From Candidatus Kuenenia stuttgartensis (GTDB taxonomy: Bacteria > Planctomycetota > Planctomycetia > Planctomycetales > Planctomycetaceae), in NCBI GenBank assembly GCA_945906725.1, contig CAMDRI010000015.1:1-51929 (forward strand): a stretch of 51,929 bases of DNA, in the 5' to 3' direction. Numbering within the stretch: position 1 is the first letter of the stretch; each line of letters starts with the position of its first letter. The position numbers and the translations under genes were made by a program. The notes beneath the pieces are model-generated. The model was not told where the DNA came from and ran no database searches. It was given only the letters and a program-made list of their open reading frames with translations. Shown here one piece after another: positions 15,915-23,484 of this stretch.

Positions 15915-17273
15915 CTATTGCAGCAGTACGGCGTCCCCAAAATCGACGTGATCCTGTGAGTCGCCGAGTTCTCCAAAATCGACCGTCAACGTCAGCCGCT
16001 TGGCTCCGGACACGTCGATGATCGGGAGTCGTGCCGGTCCCTTGAGACGAGTCAACGCGGGTGGCTCGAACACGCGGCGGCCATCGACTTCAACGGCACA
16101 CGTTGCCGTCCCTTCGCCGATCGTCGTGTCGTCCAGACCGACGACTGCATGAAACGCTCGGAACTTTTCTGCCAAGTCGTAGGTCACCGTCGAGCGACTG
16201 TGCATCCCCAGGCCCTTCGGAAACTCGCGTCCCTTCAGCCGCAGAGGCTGTCCTGCCACAGAACGATCCCGCTGCATCGGCCACGCGCGTGCATCAGGCA
16301 AGAACGGAGTGTGTCTCGCTTCCAGCGGCGTCAGATCGGAAAGGAAGACCGCTCGCCCGCGCAGCACCCGCAGTTCAAAGATCGCCGCGAGCGGAATGTC
16401 CCACGCGACTCCCGAAACATGTGCGGCCTTGAGAGTCTCGCCATCGAAGCGACTTTTCGAGGCCAACAGCGTGACTCGCGAGCCGTCTCGCAGAGACACG
16501 AGCCAACACAGTTCTTTCGGCTCCGGCAGTGCGAGTAATTCGGGATTGAAGCCAATGTCCCGCACGTCCGAGTTCGGCAACTTGATTTCGCCTCCGCCCG
16601 TCTTCAGTGTGACCGTCTCTTCGCGCCAACCCGTGATTTCACCGGACAGCACGTCACCATTGAGCAACCGCAGTTCGTCGCGAGCCTCTTTGCGGTCGAA
16701 CAACCACCCAGCGATCTCGTCGCGCCGTTCGCGAGCTTGCGGCAAAGACAGCGACAAACCGCGCACCGATTCCAATGGCAACGCGAATTCCGGCCACTCC
16801 GGAAACTGCCGCCACGCCGCGTGAAGCTGCTCGTCTTCGATCCCTGTCGCCCGCGCGACCAACCGATCGCCATTCGCCAACCAGATCGCCGAGCCACGCG
16901 GTTCGTGGGGCAGATTTTCAACCTGCCCGTTCGTCTTCGTTTCTCGGTCCGAGCCGGGCAGATTGAAAACCTGCCCCACGAATCGCAACCACACGACGTC
17001 CGACCATTCCAATTTCTGGCCAGCAACACTCAGCGATTCGTGGCTGATCGTTTGCAGCAAATCGCTCGCCTCGCGGCCATTAGCATCAAAGATCTTGACG
17101 TGAGTTTCACCCGCAACCACGCCTGAAATCCAACAACAGACGACGAACGGGAGGGCGAGGCTCCCGCCGAGTCGAAACGCGCAACGCAACCGATTCGCGA
17201 GGACGATCGAATGCGAACATGCTCGTAGCTTCGGCTCGGCGGGAGCCTCGCCCTCCAGGTTGTTGGACGTCAT
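15915..17273 (-). CDS. NPCBM-domain exported protein
   Basis: 452 residues from ATG 17273, which overlaps the stop of the nuoN-like gene (ATGA) and has GGAGG 7 bases upstream, so this start is well supported. The C-terminal about 130 residues are an NPCBM/NEW2 carbohydrate-binding-like domain (KGLGMHSRSTVTYDLAEKFR, FHAVVGLDDTTIGEGTATCA, LTVDFGELGDSQDHVDFGDA). The N-terminal region carries a signal-like hydrophobic segment (SLALPFVVCCWISGVVAG, about residues 37-54), then a beta-rich middle. Two dispersed inverted repeats lie in frame: one supplies EGEAPAEP and part of the signal segment, the other GQVFNLP...GQVENLPHE. The gene is last in the trpG-nuoLMN-like operon. Its role there is unknown; similar proteins are common in planctomycete export clusters. 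Confidence 0.8.
   Translation of the reverse strand: MTSNNLEGEAPAEPKLRACSHSIVLANRLRCAFRLGGSLALPFVVCCWISGVVAGETHVKIFDANGREASDLLQTISHESLSVAGQKLEWSDVVWLRFVGQVFNLPGSDRETKTNGQVENLPHEPRGSAIWLANGDRLVARATGIEDEQLHAAWRQFPEWPEFALPLESVRGLSLSLPQARERRDEIAGWLFDRKEARDELRLLNGDVLSGEITGWREETVTLKTGGGEIKLPNSDVRDIGFNPELLALPEPKELCWLVSLRDGSRVTLLASKSRFDGETLKAAHVSGVAWDIPLAAIFELRVLRGRAVFLSDLTPLEARHTPFLPDARAWPMQRDRSVAGQPLRLKGREFPKGLGMHSRSTVTYDLAEKFRAFHAVVGLDDTTIGEGTATCAVEVDGRRVFEPPALTRLKGPARLPIIDVSGAKRLTLTVDFGELGDSQDHVDFGDAVLLQ
16902..16982. repeat. Inverted repeat inside NPCBM gene (GTGGGGCAG family)
   Basis: Arms 16902-16928 and 16956-16982 are 27 bases each with two mismatches, separated by 27 bases. Translated on the minus strand the arms give GQVFNLP and GQVENLPHE. 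It is inserted in frame within the middle of the NPCBM protein. Confidence 0.85.
17150..17256. repeat. Inverted repeat at start of NPCBM gene (GGAGGGCGAGGC family)
   Basis: Perfect 22-base arms lie at 17150-17171 and 17235-17256, separated by 63 bases. On the minus strand the first arm encodes EGEAPAEP right after the start codon region and the second encodes GGSLALP, part of the signal-like segment. Confidence 0.85.
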
Positions 17274-18829
17274 CGCGTGCCTCCTTGGTCGCTGACCACT
17301 GGTTCTGTCTTTGGTTCCGGTCGTGTCTGTTGCTCAACGCGCGGCGAGCACAGCCAACTCAGCAGCGGGCCGGGCAACACTCCGCAGCCGATCAAGACCA
17401 TGCTGGCCAACACCGCCGAGAACAGCGACGAGACCGACCCGATCGGACGAGGCTGACCTAACGGCAGGCCGAACAACATCGTCCACACCGACTGCATGGC
17501 GATCGAAGCCGACCAAACCGTGCTGAGTGCGAGGAGTGCCGTCAGCAACAGCAGCCCGTCTTGAGGAACCAACAAATGCGGTGCCCCCCACTCGCCGCGC
17601 ACGTTCATCGCCTGCAACGCAATGAACAACCGGCTCCAAAATCCGGCCAGCAGCGGCAGTCCCGACAGGCTCAGCAAGCAGACGCATGCGCTCACTGCGG
17701 CGATCGGCTCAGAATTCAACAGCCCGCGCAGGTCGTCCACGAAATCGACCCGCCGCTCGCGACGGCGCAAATACGTCAGCACACCGAACAGACCAATCCA
17801 TGCGACGCCGTCCATCAATAACAGCAGCCACGCCGCCTGTATCGGCGACGGCAAGTTCCATTCGATGATCAGCCGCGCGGCGCTTTCTCCTGGCACCTTC
17901 TTTCCGAATGACCACACCATGACAGCCAAAAGCAGCCAGCCTCCCTGAGAGACAGCCAACAACCACCACTGCCGAATGAGGCTTCGCTCGGTGCGTGCTT
18001 GCAGCAACGGCACAACACTCGTGATCGCCGCCAGCACGCCGACCAACAACTGCGCCGACGATTCCGAAGCGATGATCGTCGCCGGCCACAGCTTCGCCCA
18101 AGCGATCAACACCGCCGCACGCGGCAGCAACAACAGCAGTGGCGGATGCGTCTCGAATCCGCCGGCGTCAGTTCCCGCCAACGCGCAACGCGTCGGCCAC
18201 CATTGAAAATGAAACGGAACACACGCCGCGTAACCGGCCAACGCCGTCCCGATCAGAACCGTCGACAACGTCAACATGCGCGAACCGCCACCCGCGATCT
18301 TGAAACTCGCCGAATCGTGATGCACATAGCTTGTCCGCAATGCCTCAGAAATCGTTTCGATCCGAGTCGATCCCGTCACCGCCGTCAGCAGCACGAAGCC
18401 GAGCAACAGCAACCACGGCAACGGAGAGTGACCATCGAAGTTTGGCCGCCCACCCATGCGTTCCGGTGCCGTCAGAAAGCGAGTGCCAATCGAAATCAGT
18501 TGTAGCCCGAGAAACAAAGTCACAACGTCAGACGCCTGAGCCATTAAACACAGACCCGCCAGCAACACGAACTGCAGCGGCAATTCCAGTCGCCAGGACG
18601 ACTGCAGTGCGAGCAGCACCGCGGCCCAAACCAGTGAGACCGTGATCGTCCCGCGAGCAAGTTCATCGCCGATTGCGTCGGACCAACTCCACATTACAAG
18701 ACACAGCGACAACAAACACCACGGCGCGATCCAGCGACGCAAGGCAGGCCACGCCGATGCGCCGATCCCGACCGCTCCTGACACGGCGAAGATCGCTGCC
18801 GGATTCCACAGATCACGCCAGGCTTCCAC
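17270..18829 (-). CDS. Divergent NuoN-like (complex I antiporter-type) subunit
   Basis: 519 residues from GTG 18829, which has GGAGG 8 bases upstream and lies one base after the nuoM-like stop. About 14 hydrophobic segments match the antiporter-like fold. The segment FLGLQLISIG corresponds to the NuoN motif FIGIELISLP with the TM5 Glu (Glu133 in E. coli) changed to Gln. AGYAACVPFHFQW corresponds to GFKLSLVPFHLW with the TM7 Lys (Lys217) replaced, and LLPRAAVLIAW aligns with TASKIAIF, so Lys247 becomes Arg. These residues carry protons in complex I. The protein is therefore assigned by fold and order but probably does not pump by the known route. The NPCBM gene overlaps its stop by 4 bases. 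Confidence 0.75.
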   Translation of the reverse strand: MEAWRDLWNPAAIFAVSGAVGIGASAWPALRRWIAPWCLLSLCLVMWSWSDAIGDELARGTITVSLVWAAVLLALQSSWRLELPLQFVLLAGLCLMAQASDVVTLFLGLQLISIGTRFLTAPERMGGRPNFDGHSPLPWLLLLGFVLLTAVTGSTRIETISEALRTSYVHHDSASFKIAGGGSRMLTLSTVLIGTALAGYAACVPFHFQWWPTRCALAGTDAGGFETHPPLLLLLPRAAVLIAWAKLWPATIIASESSAQLLVGVLAAITSVVPLLQARTERSLIRQWWLLAVSQGGWLLLAVMVWSFGKKVPGESAARLIIEWNLPSPIQAAWLLLLMDGVAWIGLFGVLTYLRRRERRVDFVDDLRGLLNSEPIAAVSACVCLLSLSGLPLLAGFWSRLFIALQAMNVRGEWGAPHLLVPQDGLLLLTALLALSTVWSASIAMQSVWTMLFGLPLGQPRPIGSVSSLFSAVLASMVLIGCGVLPGPLLSWLCSPRVEQQTRPEPKTEPVVSDQGGTR

Positions 18830-18830
18830 T

Positions 18831-20507
18831 TCAGCGCACCTCCGCGACGAAAGGAGTTCCCGAAGACGTTGCCGTGATCTCGCGATCGATCGGCAACAGC
18901 AACAACAAACTCGGCTGTACTCGATCGATCACGAACTGCGGCGCGACTCCCAACCCAATGTTGAGCGTGACCAACACGGCGGCGACGAACGCGTCGCGCG
19001 GGGACCAGCCTGCGTATGACCAATCGGGACGGTCACGTTCCGCACGCACCCACATCCAAGCGATCACGCCACTAGTCGCAAGGCTCAATGCCGCCGCATT
19101 GAACTCGTGCTGAAACAGCCCAAACGGCGTGATGAATTCCGCCACGAAACCACTGAATCCCGGTAGACCGATCCACGCAAAGAGCGCTAACCGCACTAGC
19201 CCGACGCGCCAGCGAGGGGTCATCGCGTCCGACCCCTCGCTGGCGCGTCGGGCTAGTGACGGTTCCTCACTCGGCAGCAGCCACACCAGCAATCCCGCCG
19301 TGATGCCGTGGCTAATCAATCGCAGCACACCGCCCGTCAATCCTTCGAGAGTCAGAGTCATCATGCCCAGCAAACTCAAGCTGATGGAACTGCACGTTGC
19401 CAAGGCGATGCGTCGTCGCCAGTCGCTCGCACCGAACGCCAACACTGCCGCGAACAGACCGCTCAAGCCCAGGAACGTCGTGAACCCAGCCGCGTGTTGC
19501 TGCACCAATTCGGGAAACAACGGCAGAATGAACCGCAGCCAGCCGTACACGCCCACCTTCAGCAAGACTCCCGCCAACACCATTGCCACGCCGCGCGGCG
19601 CCGACGCGAACGCCGCCACAAAGCCGTGATGAAACGGAGCCAGCCACAACGGTCCCGTGAAACCCACTACCAGCAACCAAAACAGCCAATTGTTGACCGA
19701 TGCCCATAGCAGAGCACTCTCGCCGGACATCGCGCTTTGCCGGATACCCGTCATCAATTCTGGAATCGAGAAAACCAACGGAGTCTCGACTCGATTCGGA
19801 AACGGTCTCAACCATCCGAACGCCAGGACCAAACCACCCAACCCCAGCAAGACCAGCCAGGCTCCCCACCAGCCGCGCTTGAGCAACCGCGGAGTCACTT
19901 CATGCCGCTCCGAATCGCCCCCCTGCCCGATCAGCCAAGTGATCACCAGCATCGTGCTCAACCAACACACCACGAACAGCACAACGTCGAGGGCCACGAA
20001 CGTGCCAACGAGACTCGCTTGCAGCCAGAGCCAGGCCGAAGACGAGCTCCGACTTCCGACTTCTGAACTCGCCGCGACTGCGACCAGTAACACGCTCAGA
20101 ACAACAAACCAGATGCTGATACCATCCACCCCCACCTCGCAGCGGATGTCCGGTCCCCAGCGAATCGGAACCTCGATGACTTGCCGATCACGGTTGCGTC
20201 GCGTCCGGTCGAGCAGCACGTTCCTCGTCTCACCGACCCACGCAAAGCTATCTCGAAATTGAAACCGCTCGATGGGACCGACAAGCGCAACCTGCTCGGC
20301 CGAGTCCAACGGCTTCAGCGGCTCGTACGCCAAGACCAGCCAGACGCAGAGCGTGACTGACAAGCACAGATTGACCTGCATTGTCCGACGAACCGTTTCC
20401 ACTCCCAATCGCTTCGCGAAGCCGACGACCACTGCACCAAGCATCGGCAACAGCAGCAGCCACAGCGGCAAATGATCGTGAATTGGTCGGGCTAGCGTGT
20501 CCCACAT
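18831..20507 (-). CDS. Divergent NuoM-like (complex I antiporter-type) subunit
   Basis: 558 residues from ATG 20507 (MWDTLARPIHDH), chosen because GGAG lies 8-12 bases upstream; a TTG at 20552 would overlap the nuoL-like gene. Family landmarks are EVGVDGISIWFV, APFHHGFVAAFASAPRGVAM, and VLAGVLLKVGVYGWLRFILP, the last being close to the NuoM consensus. The TM5 Glu (E. coli Glu144) falls at Leu in CWLSTMLVITWLIG, and the TM7 Lys (Lys234) falls at Pro in FTGPLWLAPFH; the Lys in LLKVGVYG is kept. A 28-base perfect hairpin repeat lies in frame at 19194-19258 and encodes PSLARRASEG...TPRWRVGLVR in a loop between membrane helices. Confidence 0.8.
   Translation of the reverse strand: MWDTLARPIHDHLPLWLLLLPMLGAVVVGFAKRLGVETVRRTMQVNLCLSVTLCVWLVLAYEPLKPLDSAEQVALVGPIERFQFRDSFAWVGETRNVLLDRTRRNRDRQVIEVPIRWGPDIRCEVGVDGISIWFVVLSVLLVAVAASSEVGSRSSSSAWLWLQASLVGTFVALDVVLFVVCWLSTMLVITWLIGQGGDSERHEVTPRLLKRGWWGAWLVLLGLGGLVLAFGWLRPFPNRVETPLVFSIPELMTGIRQSAMSGESALLWASVNNWLFWLLVVGFTGPLWLAPFHHGFVAAFASAPRGVAMVLAGVLLKVGVYGWLRFILPLFPELVQQHAAGFTTFLGLSGLFAAVLAFGASDWRRRIALATCSSISLSLLGMMTLTLEGLTGGVLRLISHGITAGLLVWLLPSEEPSLARRASEGSDAMTPRWRVGLVRLALFAWIGLPGFSGFVAEFITPFGLFQHEFNAAALSLATSGVIAWMWVRAERDRPDWSYAGWSPRDAFVAAVLVTLNIGLGVAPQFVIDRVQPSLLLLLPIDREITATSSGTPFVAEVR
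19194..19258. repeat. 28-bp perfect hairpin repeat inside nuoM-like gene
   Basis: Arms 19194-19221 and 19231-19258 are exact reverse complements, with a 9-base loop. The core CGACGCGCCAGCGAG is shared with the repeats at 12738 and 48425. It is translated in frame without breaking the gene. Confidence 0.92.
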
Positions 20508-20524
20508 CGGCGAGCTCTCCGCGA

Positions 20525-22477
20525 TCACGACTTCAGCCACAGCAACATCCAAACCAACACGGCCACCGAACTAAACGTCGTCAACGCTCCGATCATCGCG
20601 GTTCCAGCCACCAGCGGCTCGGCCGATTCGCCCACCGATTTCAGAAGGCGGCTTCGCCAAGTACGAGCACCGCTCCCCAGGACTCGCTCATCGAACCATC
20701 TCAGCCATCCTCCGAAAATCGTCACCGGATGCACGATCAGCAAGAAATACAGATCGTCCCAGTAAAACCGATTCCGGCTGAGCCGAGCGAACGGCCCCAT
20801 CGCCGTCGAAAACTTTTCGGGCAACGCCGACGGCTTCGAGTACATCCACCACGCCAAAACCATTCCGACAGCCGAAAGCGGCAAAAGCGGACTCAGGAAG
20901 TCGAGCCGCAAAAGCGAAGGTTGAAATCCAAAAACTCCTCCGATGATCAGCCCGCCAAGCGTCAACCAGACTCCCCAGGCAACTGGTTGAGCTGAGTTTT
21001 TTTGCATGGCTCGATGCTGCCGATCGCTGAACCAAGCCCGCAGCAAAGCAAAGCTCGTCAACAGCTCTGCCACACAAACCATCCCGACCACAAGCATCCA
21101 CACTCGCGATTCCGTCGAACCGAAAACCAAACTCGCAGACTCTCCCACGACCCTCTCTGCTCGACTCATGTTTGCCTCATTTTGTTGCCACACGAAATTC
21201 ATGACCAAATGCCGACCCCAAAGCCCCGATGCGAAGCACAGAATCGCGAACAGCACTGCCCCGGACAATCGCACCCGTCTGAACGAGCTGCTGACTTCAG
21301 TCCGAGTTGCCACCAACAACACGCCAATTATGACGCTTTGCCAGTAAAACAAGAGCGTGATCTTCTCGACATCGACCTGCTCCAGCCCGAGAGCCACGAG
21401 GATCAGCCCGCACTGTCCGACCGCGATTTGGCACAGAACTCGGGGCCAATTGTTTTGAGCAGCTGCATTCGCCGAGCACATCAGCAGCGTGAACGCGCCG
21501 ACCGCCACCATCAGCAAGCGTGTGTGTGGCGCGACCGCGAACAACGATTCGAATCGCAATTGCAACCCGATTCCGACCGGCAGGAACACCGCGCTCAACC
21601 ACCAAGCGAGAACCGCGGCCGGCGTCGAATCTCGATTCGCTTCATGCCAGCGGTTCCGAGGATCGGCTTTCAATCGTTCGGCAACCAGATGCTGGTTGGG
21701 CACATTCCAAACTCCGACTAACTCGTCAGATAATTTCGCCATCGAATGACCCGCTCGCGCCGCGAAACCCGACTCCGTCTCCAGCCAAACGGTCAGCGGC
21801 AACTGCGCACAGCGTCCGATGATTCCGATCAACACACACAGTGCGATACTCTCAACCAGTTCCGGCCGTAATGCACCAATTGCCTCTGGCGTCCATGCCG
21901 CGAACTCCAAAGAATCATCAAATTGGGTCCACGCCAATCCGATGCCCGCTAGCAATGCGACCTCGGAAATTCGCTGCACCAACCACACCGGCCGGAACGC
22001 CGGACTTGCTCCATGCTCTCGATCGGGTTGACGCGCCAACTCCGAACTCGCCCAAGCCGACAAGGACCACCCAAAAAACAATTGGCCCAAGTTTCCAGCA
22101 ACATTGGCTAACGTGACGCCAAACCAGGCCAGCATCAACCAATGCCAAGGAATGCTCCGAGGCCAAGCCGACAACATCAACAACAACACGATCGCTGTGA
22201 GCGTCATCTGCATCGCCGCGAGACGATCCAACCGCACTCCGAGTGTCACATCGAATCCGGGAATCCGCAGCCACGAAACAATTGGCCCCGCGACCGCCTG
22301 CCCCTCAGGGGTGCCCAACAGCAGTCCCCAGACGCTCAACAGAGAGAGGAGAGCGGCGACACCAACGCTGGTTTGCATCGCTCGTCGAGACAGCCACGGT
22401 TCCAGCCAACTCAGCCCCCACGCCACCAGCGGAGCACCCACCAACGCGCCGATCAATAAGGTCCGCAGCGTGTCCAT
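20525..22477 (-). CDS. Divergent NuoL-like (complex I antiporter-type) subunit
   Basis: 650 residues from ATG 22477. The N-terminal part aligns with NuoL: VSWLRIPGFDVTLGVRLDRL matches the usual start of the conserved core, NLGQLFFGWSLSAW matches NLLLMYLGWEGVGL, and IIGRCAQLPLTVWL matches AVGKSAQLPLQTWL. In these the TM5 Glu (E. coli Glu144) becomes Ser and the TM7 Lys (Lys229) becomes Arg. The TM8 Lys region and DIKRVLAYST (here NWPRVLCQIA) have also lost their basic residues. The C-terminal about 110 residues keep the long amphipathic arm region and last helix (NRFYWDDLYFLL, then VLVWMLLWLKS). It follows the trpG-like gene by 33 bases. A NuoL/DabB-type membrane scaffold is likely; proton pumping by the classic path is not. 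Confidence 0.78.
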   Translation of the reverse strand: MDTLRTLLIGALVGAPLVAWGLSWLEPWLSRRAMQTSVGVAALLSLLSVWGLLLGTPEGQAVAGPIVSWLRIPGFDVTLGVRLDRLAAMQMTLTAIVLLLMLSAWPRSIPWHWLMLAWFGVTLANVAGNLGQLFFGWSLSAWASSELARQPDREHGASPAFRPVWLVQRISEVALLAGIGLAWTQFDDSLEFAAWTPEAIGALRPELVESIALCVLIGIIGRCAQLPLTVWLETESGFAARAGHSMAKLSDELVGVWNVPNQHLVAERLKADPRNRWHEANRDSTPAAVLAWWLSAVFLPVGIGLQLRFESLFAVAPHTRLLMVAVGAFTLLMCSANAAAQNNWPRVLCQIAVGQCGLILVALGLEQVDVEKITLLFYWQSVIIGVLLVATRTEVSSSFRRVRLSGAVLFAILCFASGLWGRHLVMNFVWQQNEANMSRAERVVGESASLVFGSTESRVWMLVVGMVCVAELLTSFALLRAWFSDRQHRAMQKNSAQPVAWGVWLTLGGLIIGGVFGFQPSLLRLDFLSPLLPLSAVGMVLAWWMYSKPSALPEKFSTAMGPFARLSRNRFYWDDLYFLLIVHPVTIFGGWLRWFDERVLGSGARTWRSRLLKSVGESAEPLVAGTAMIGALTTFSSVAVLVWMLLWLKS

Positions 22478-22510
22478 GTCCGCCTTCGATACTGTGAGAG
22501 CAAGCCAACG

Positions 22511-23110
22511 TCACGCGTCAGTCAACGCCAAAAAATTCTTCAGCAGTTGGATGCCATTCGCGCCGGTTAAGTAGCTCTCCGGATGAAACTGCACGCCATG
22601 CGTCTCGTATTGCCGATGCCGCAAGCCCATGACCTCACGCGGCAGGTCCGGAGATTCGGGATCGGTCCAGGCAGTCACTTCCAATTCCGACGGCAACGTC
22701 TCTTCCGGCACGATCAAGCTGTGATAGCGAGTCGCCTCGAACGGATTCGGCAGCCCAGCAAACACACCCCGATTGTTGTGGTGGATCATCGACGTCTTAC
22801 CGTGCATCGGCCGTCGCGCTCGCAGAACTTGCCCGCCGAAGACGTCTCCCAGACTTTGATGTCCCAGACAGACTCCCAGCACCGGCAACTTGGAAGCGAA
22901 ATGGCGGATCAACTCTCGCGAAATACCTGCCTCGGCGGGAGTACACGGGCCGGGCGACACAATGATCCGATCCGGCCGGAGTTGCTCGATCTGCTCTATG
23001 GAAATTTGATCGTTCCGAGCCACCTCAATTCGCAGCGACTGATCGATCTCGCCGATCCGCTGCACGAGGTTGTAGGTGAACGAATCGTAGTTATCGAGAA
23101 CGAAGATCAT
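22511..23110 (-). CDS. trpG: Anthranilate/aminodeoxychorismate synthase glutamine amidotransferase subunit
   Basis: 199 residues from ATG 23110. This is a class I glutamine amidotransferase: start MIFVLDNYDSFTYNLVQRIG, oxyanion segment IIVSPGPCTPAEAG, nucleophile Cys in VLGVCLGHQSLG, and the catalytic His-Glu pair in GVQFHPESYLTG. It supplies ammonia from glutamine to the chorismate-using partner (TrpE or PabB), which is not in the window. The sequence cannot separate TrpG from PabA, and one subunit often serves both. Unexpectedly it is the first gene of the operon with nuoL-, nuoM- and nuoN-like genes, 33 bases apart, and diverges from the DUF1501 gene. Confidence 0.92.
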   Translation of the reverse strand: MIFVLDNYDSFTYNLVQRIGEIDQSLRIEVARNDQISIEQIEQLRPDRIIVSPGPCTPAEAGISRELIRHFASKLPVLGVCLGHQSLGDVFGGQVLRARRPMHGKTSMIHHNNRGVFAGLPNPFEATRYHSLIVPEETLPSELEVTAWTDPESPDLPREVMGLRHRQYETHGVQFHPESYLTGANGIQLLKNFLALTDA

Positions 23111-23484
23111 GCGGCCACTCGCGTTGAGAATCGGAAACGCCGAGCATCCTACCGACCGCTTTCGCTGCTCAACAGCACCGGCAAGTTGCCGGATGACCCG
23201 AATTCATCCCGGAAAACCTCGTTACGGATGGTAAATTTTCGCCGCTCCCCGTTGACATTTTGGGGGTCGAGCCGTTCCACTATCGCCTACCTATGGAAAG
23301 CTGCCGATATGTTCGGCTAGAGACCAAAAGTTCCCGCCAGAGTGCTCGACCTCTACAACCTGCCTCGTCCAACGCTGACAACTGAACCTGCCGGATGCTC
23401 GTCCGGAATGCTTCCACTTGATGACCGATCAACCTCGTTTCGGCTAATCAGAATGGTTAGCCAATACTCAAAGGAGTTTTGTTC
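23111..23484. promoter_or_regulatory. Divergent promoter region between trpG-like and DUF1501 genes
   Basis: 374 bases without a gene, expected to drive both the minus-strand operon and the plus-strand export cluster. A TTGACA at 23252-23257 could be a -35 element but no good -10 is spaced from it. A small inverted repeat, GGCTAA (23442-23447) and TTAGCC (23457-23462), lies just upstream of the AAGGAG ribosome site of the DUF1501 gene and could be an operator or leader hairpin. Confidence 0.4.
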
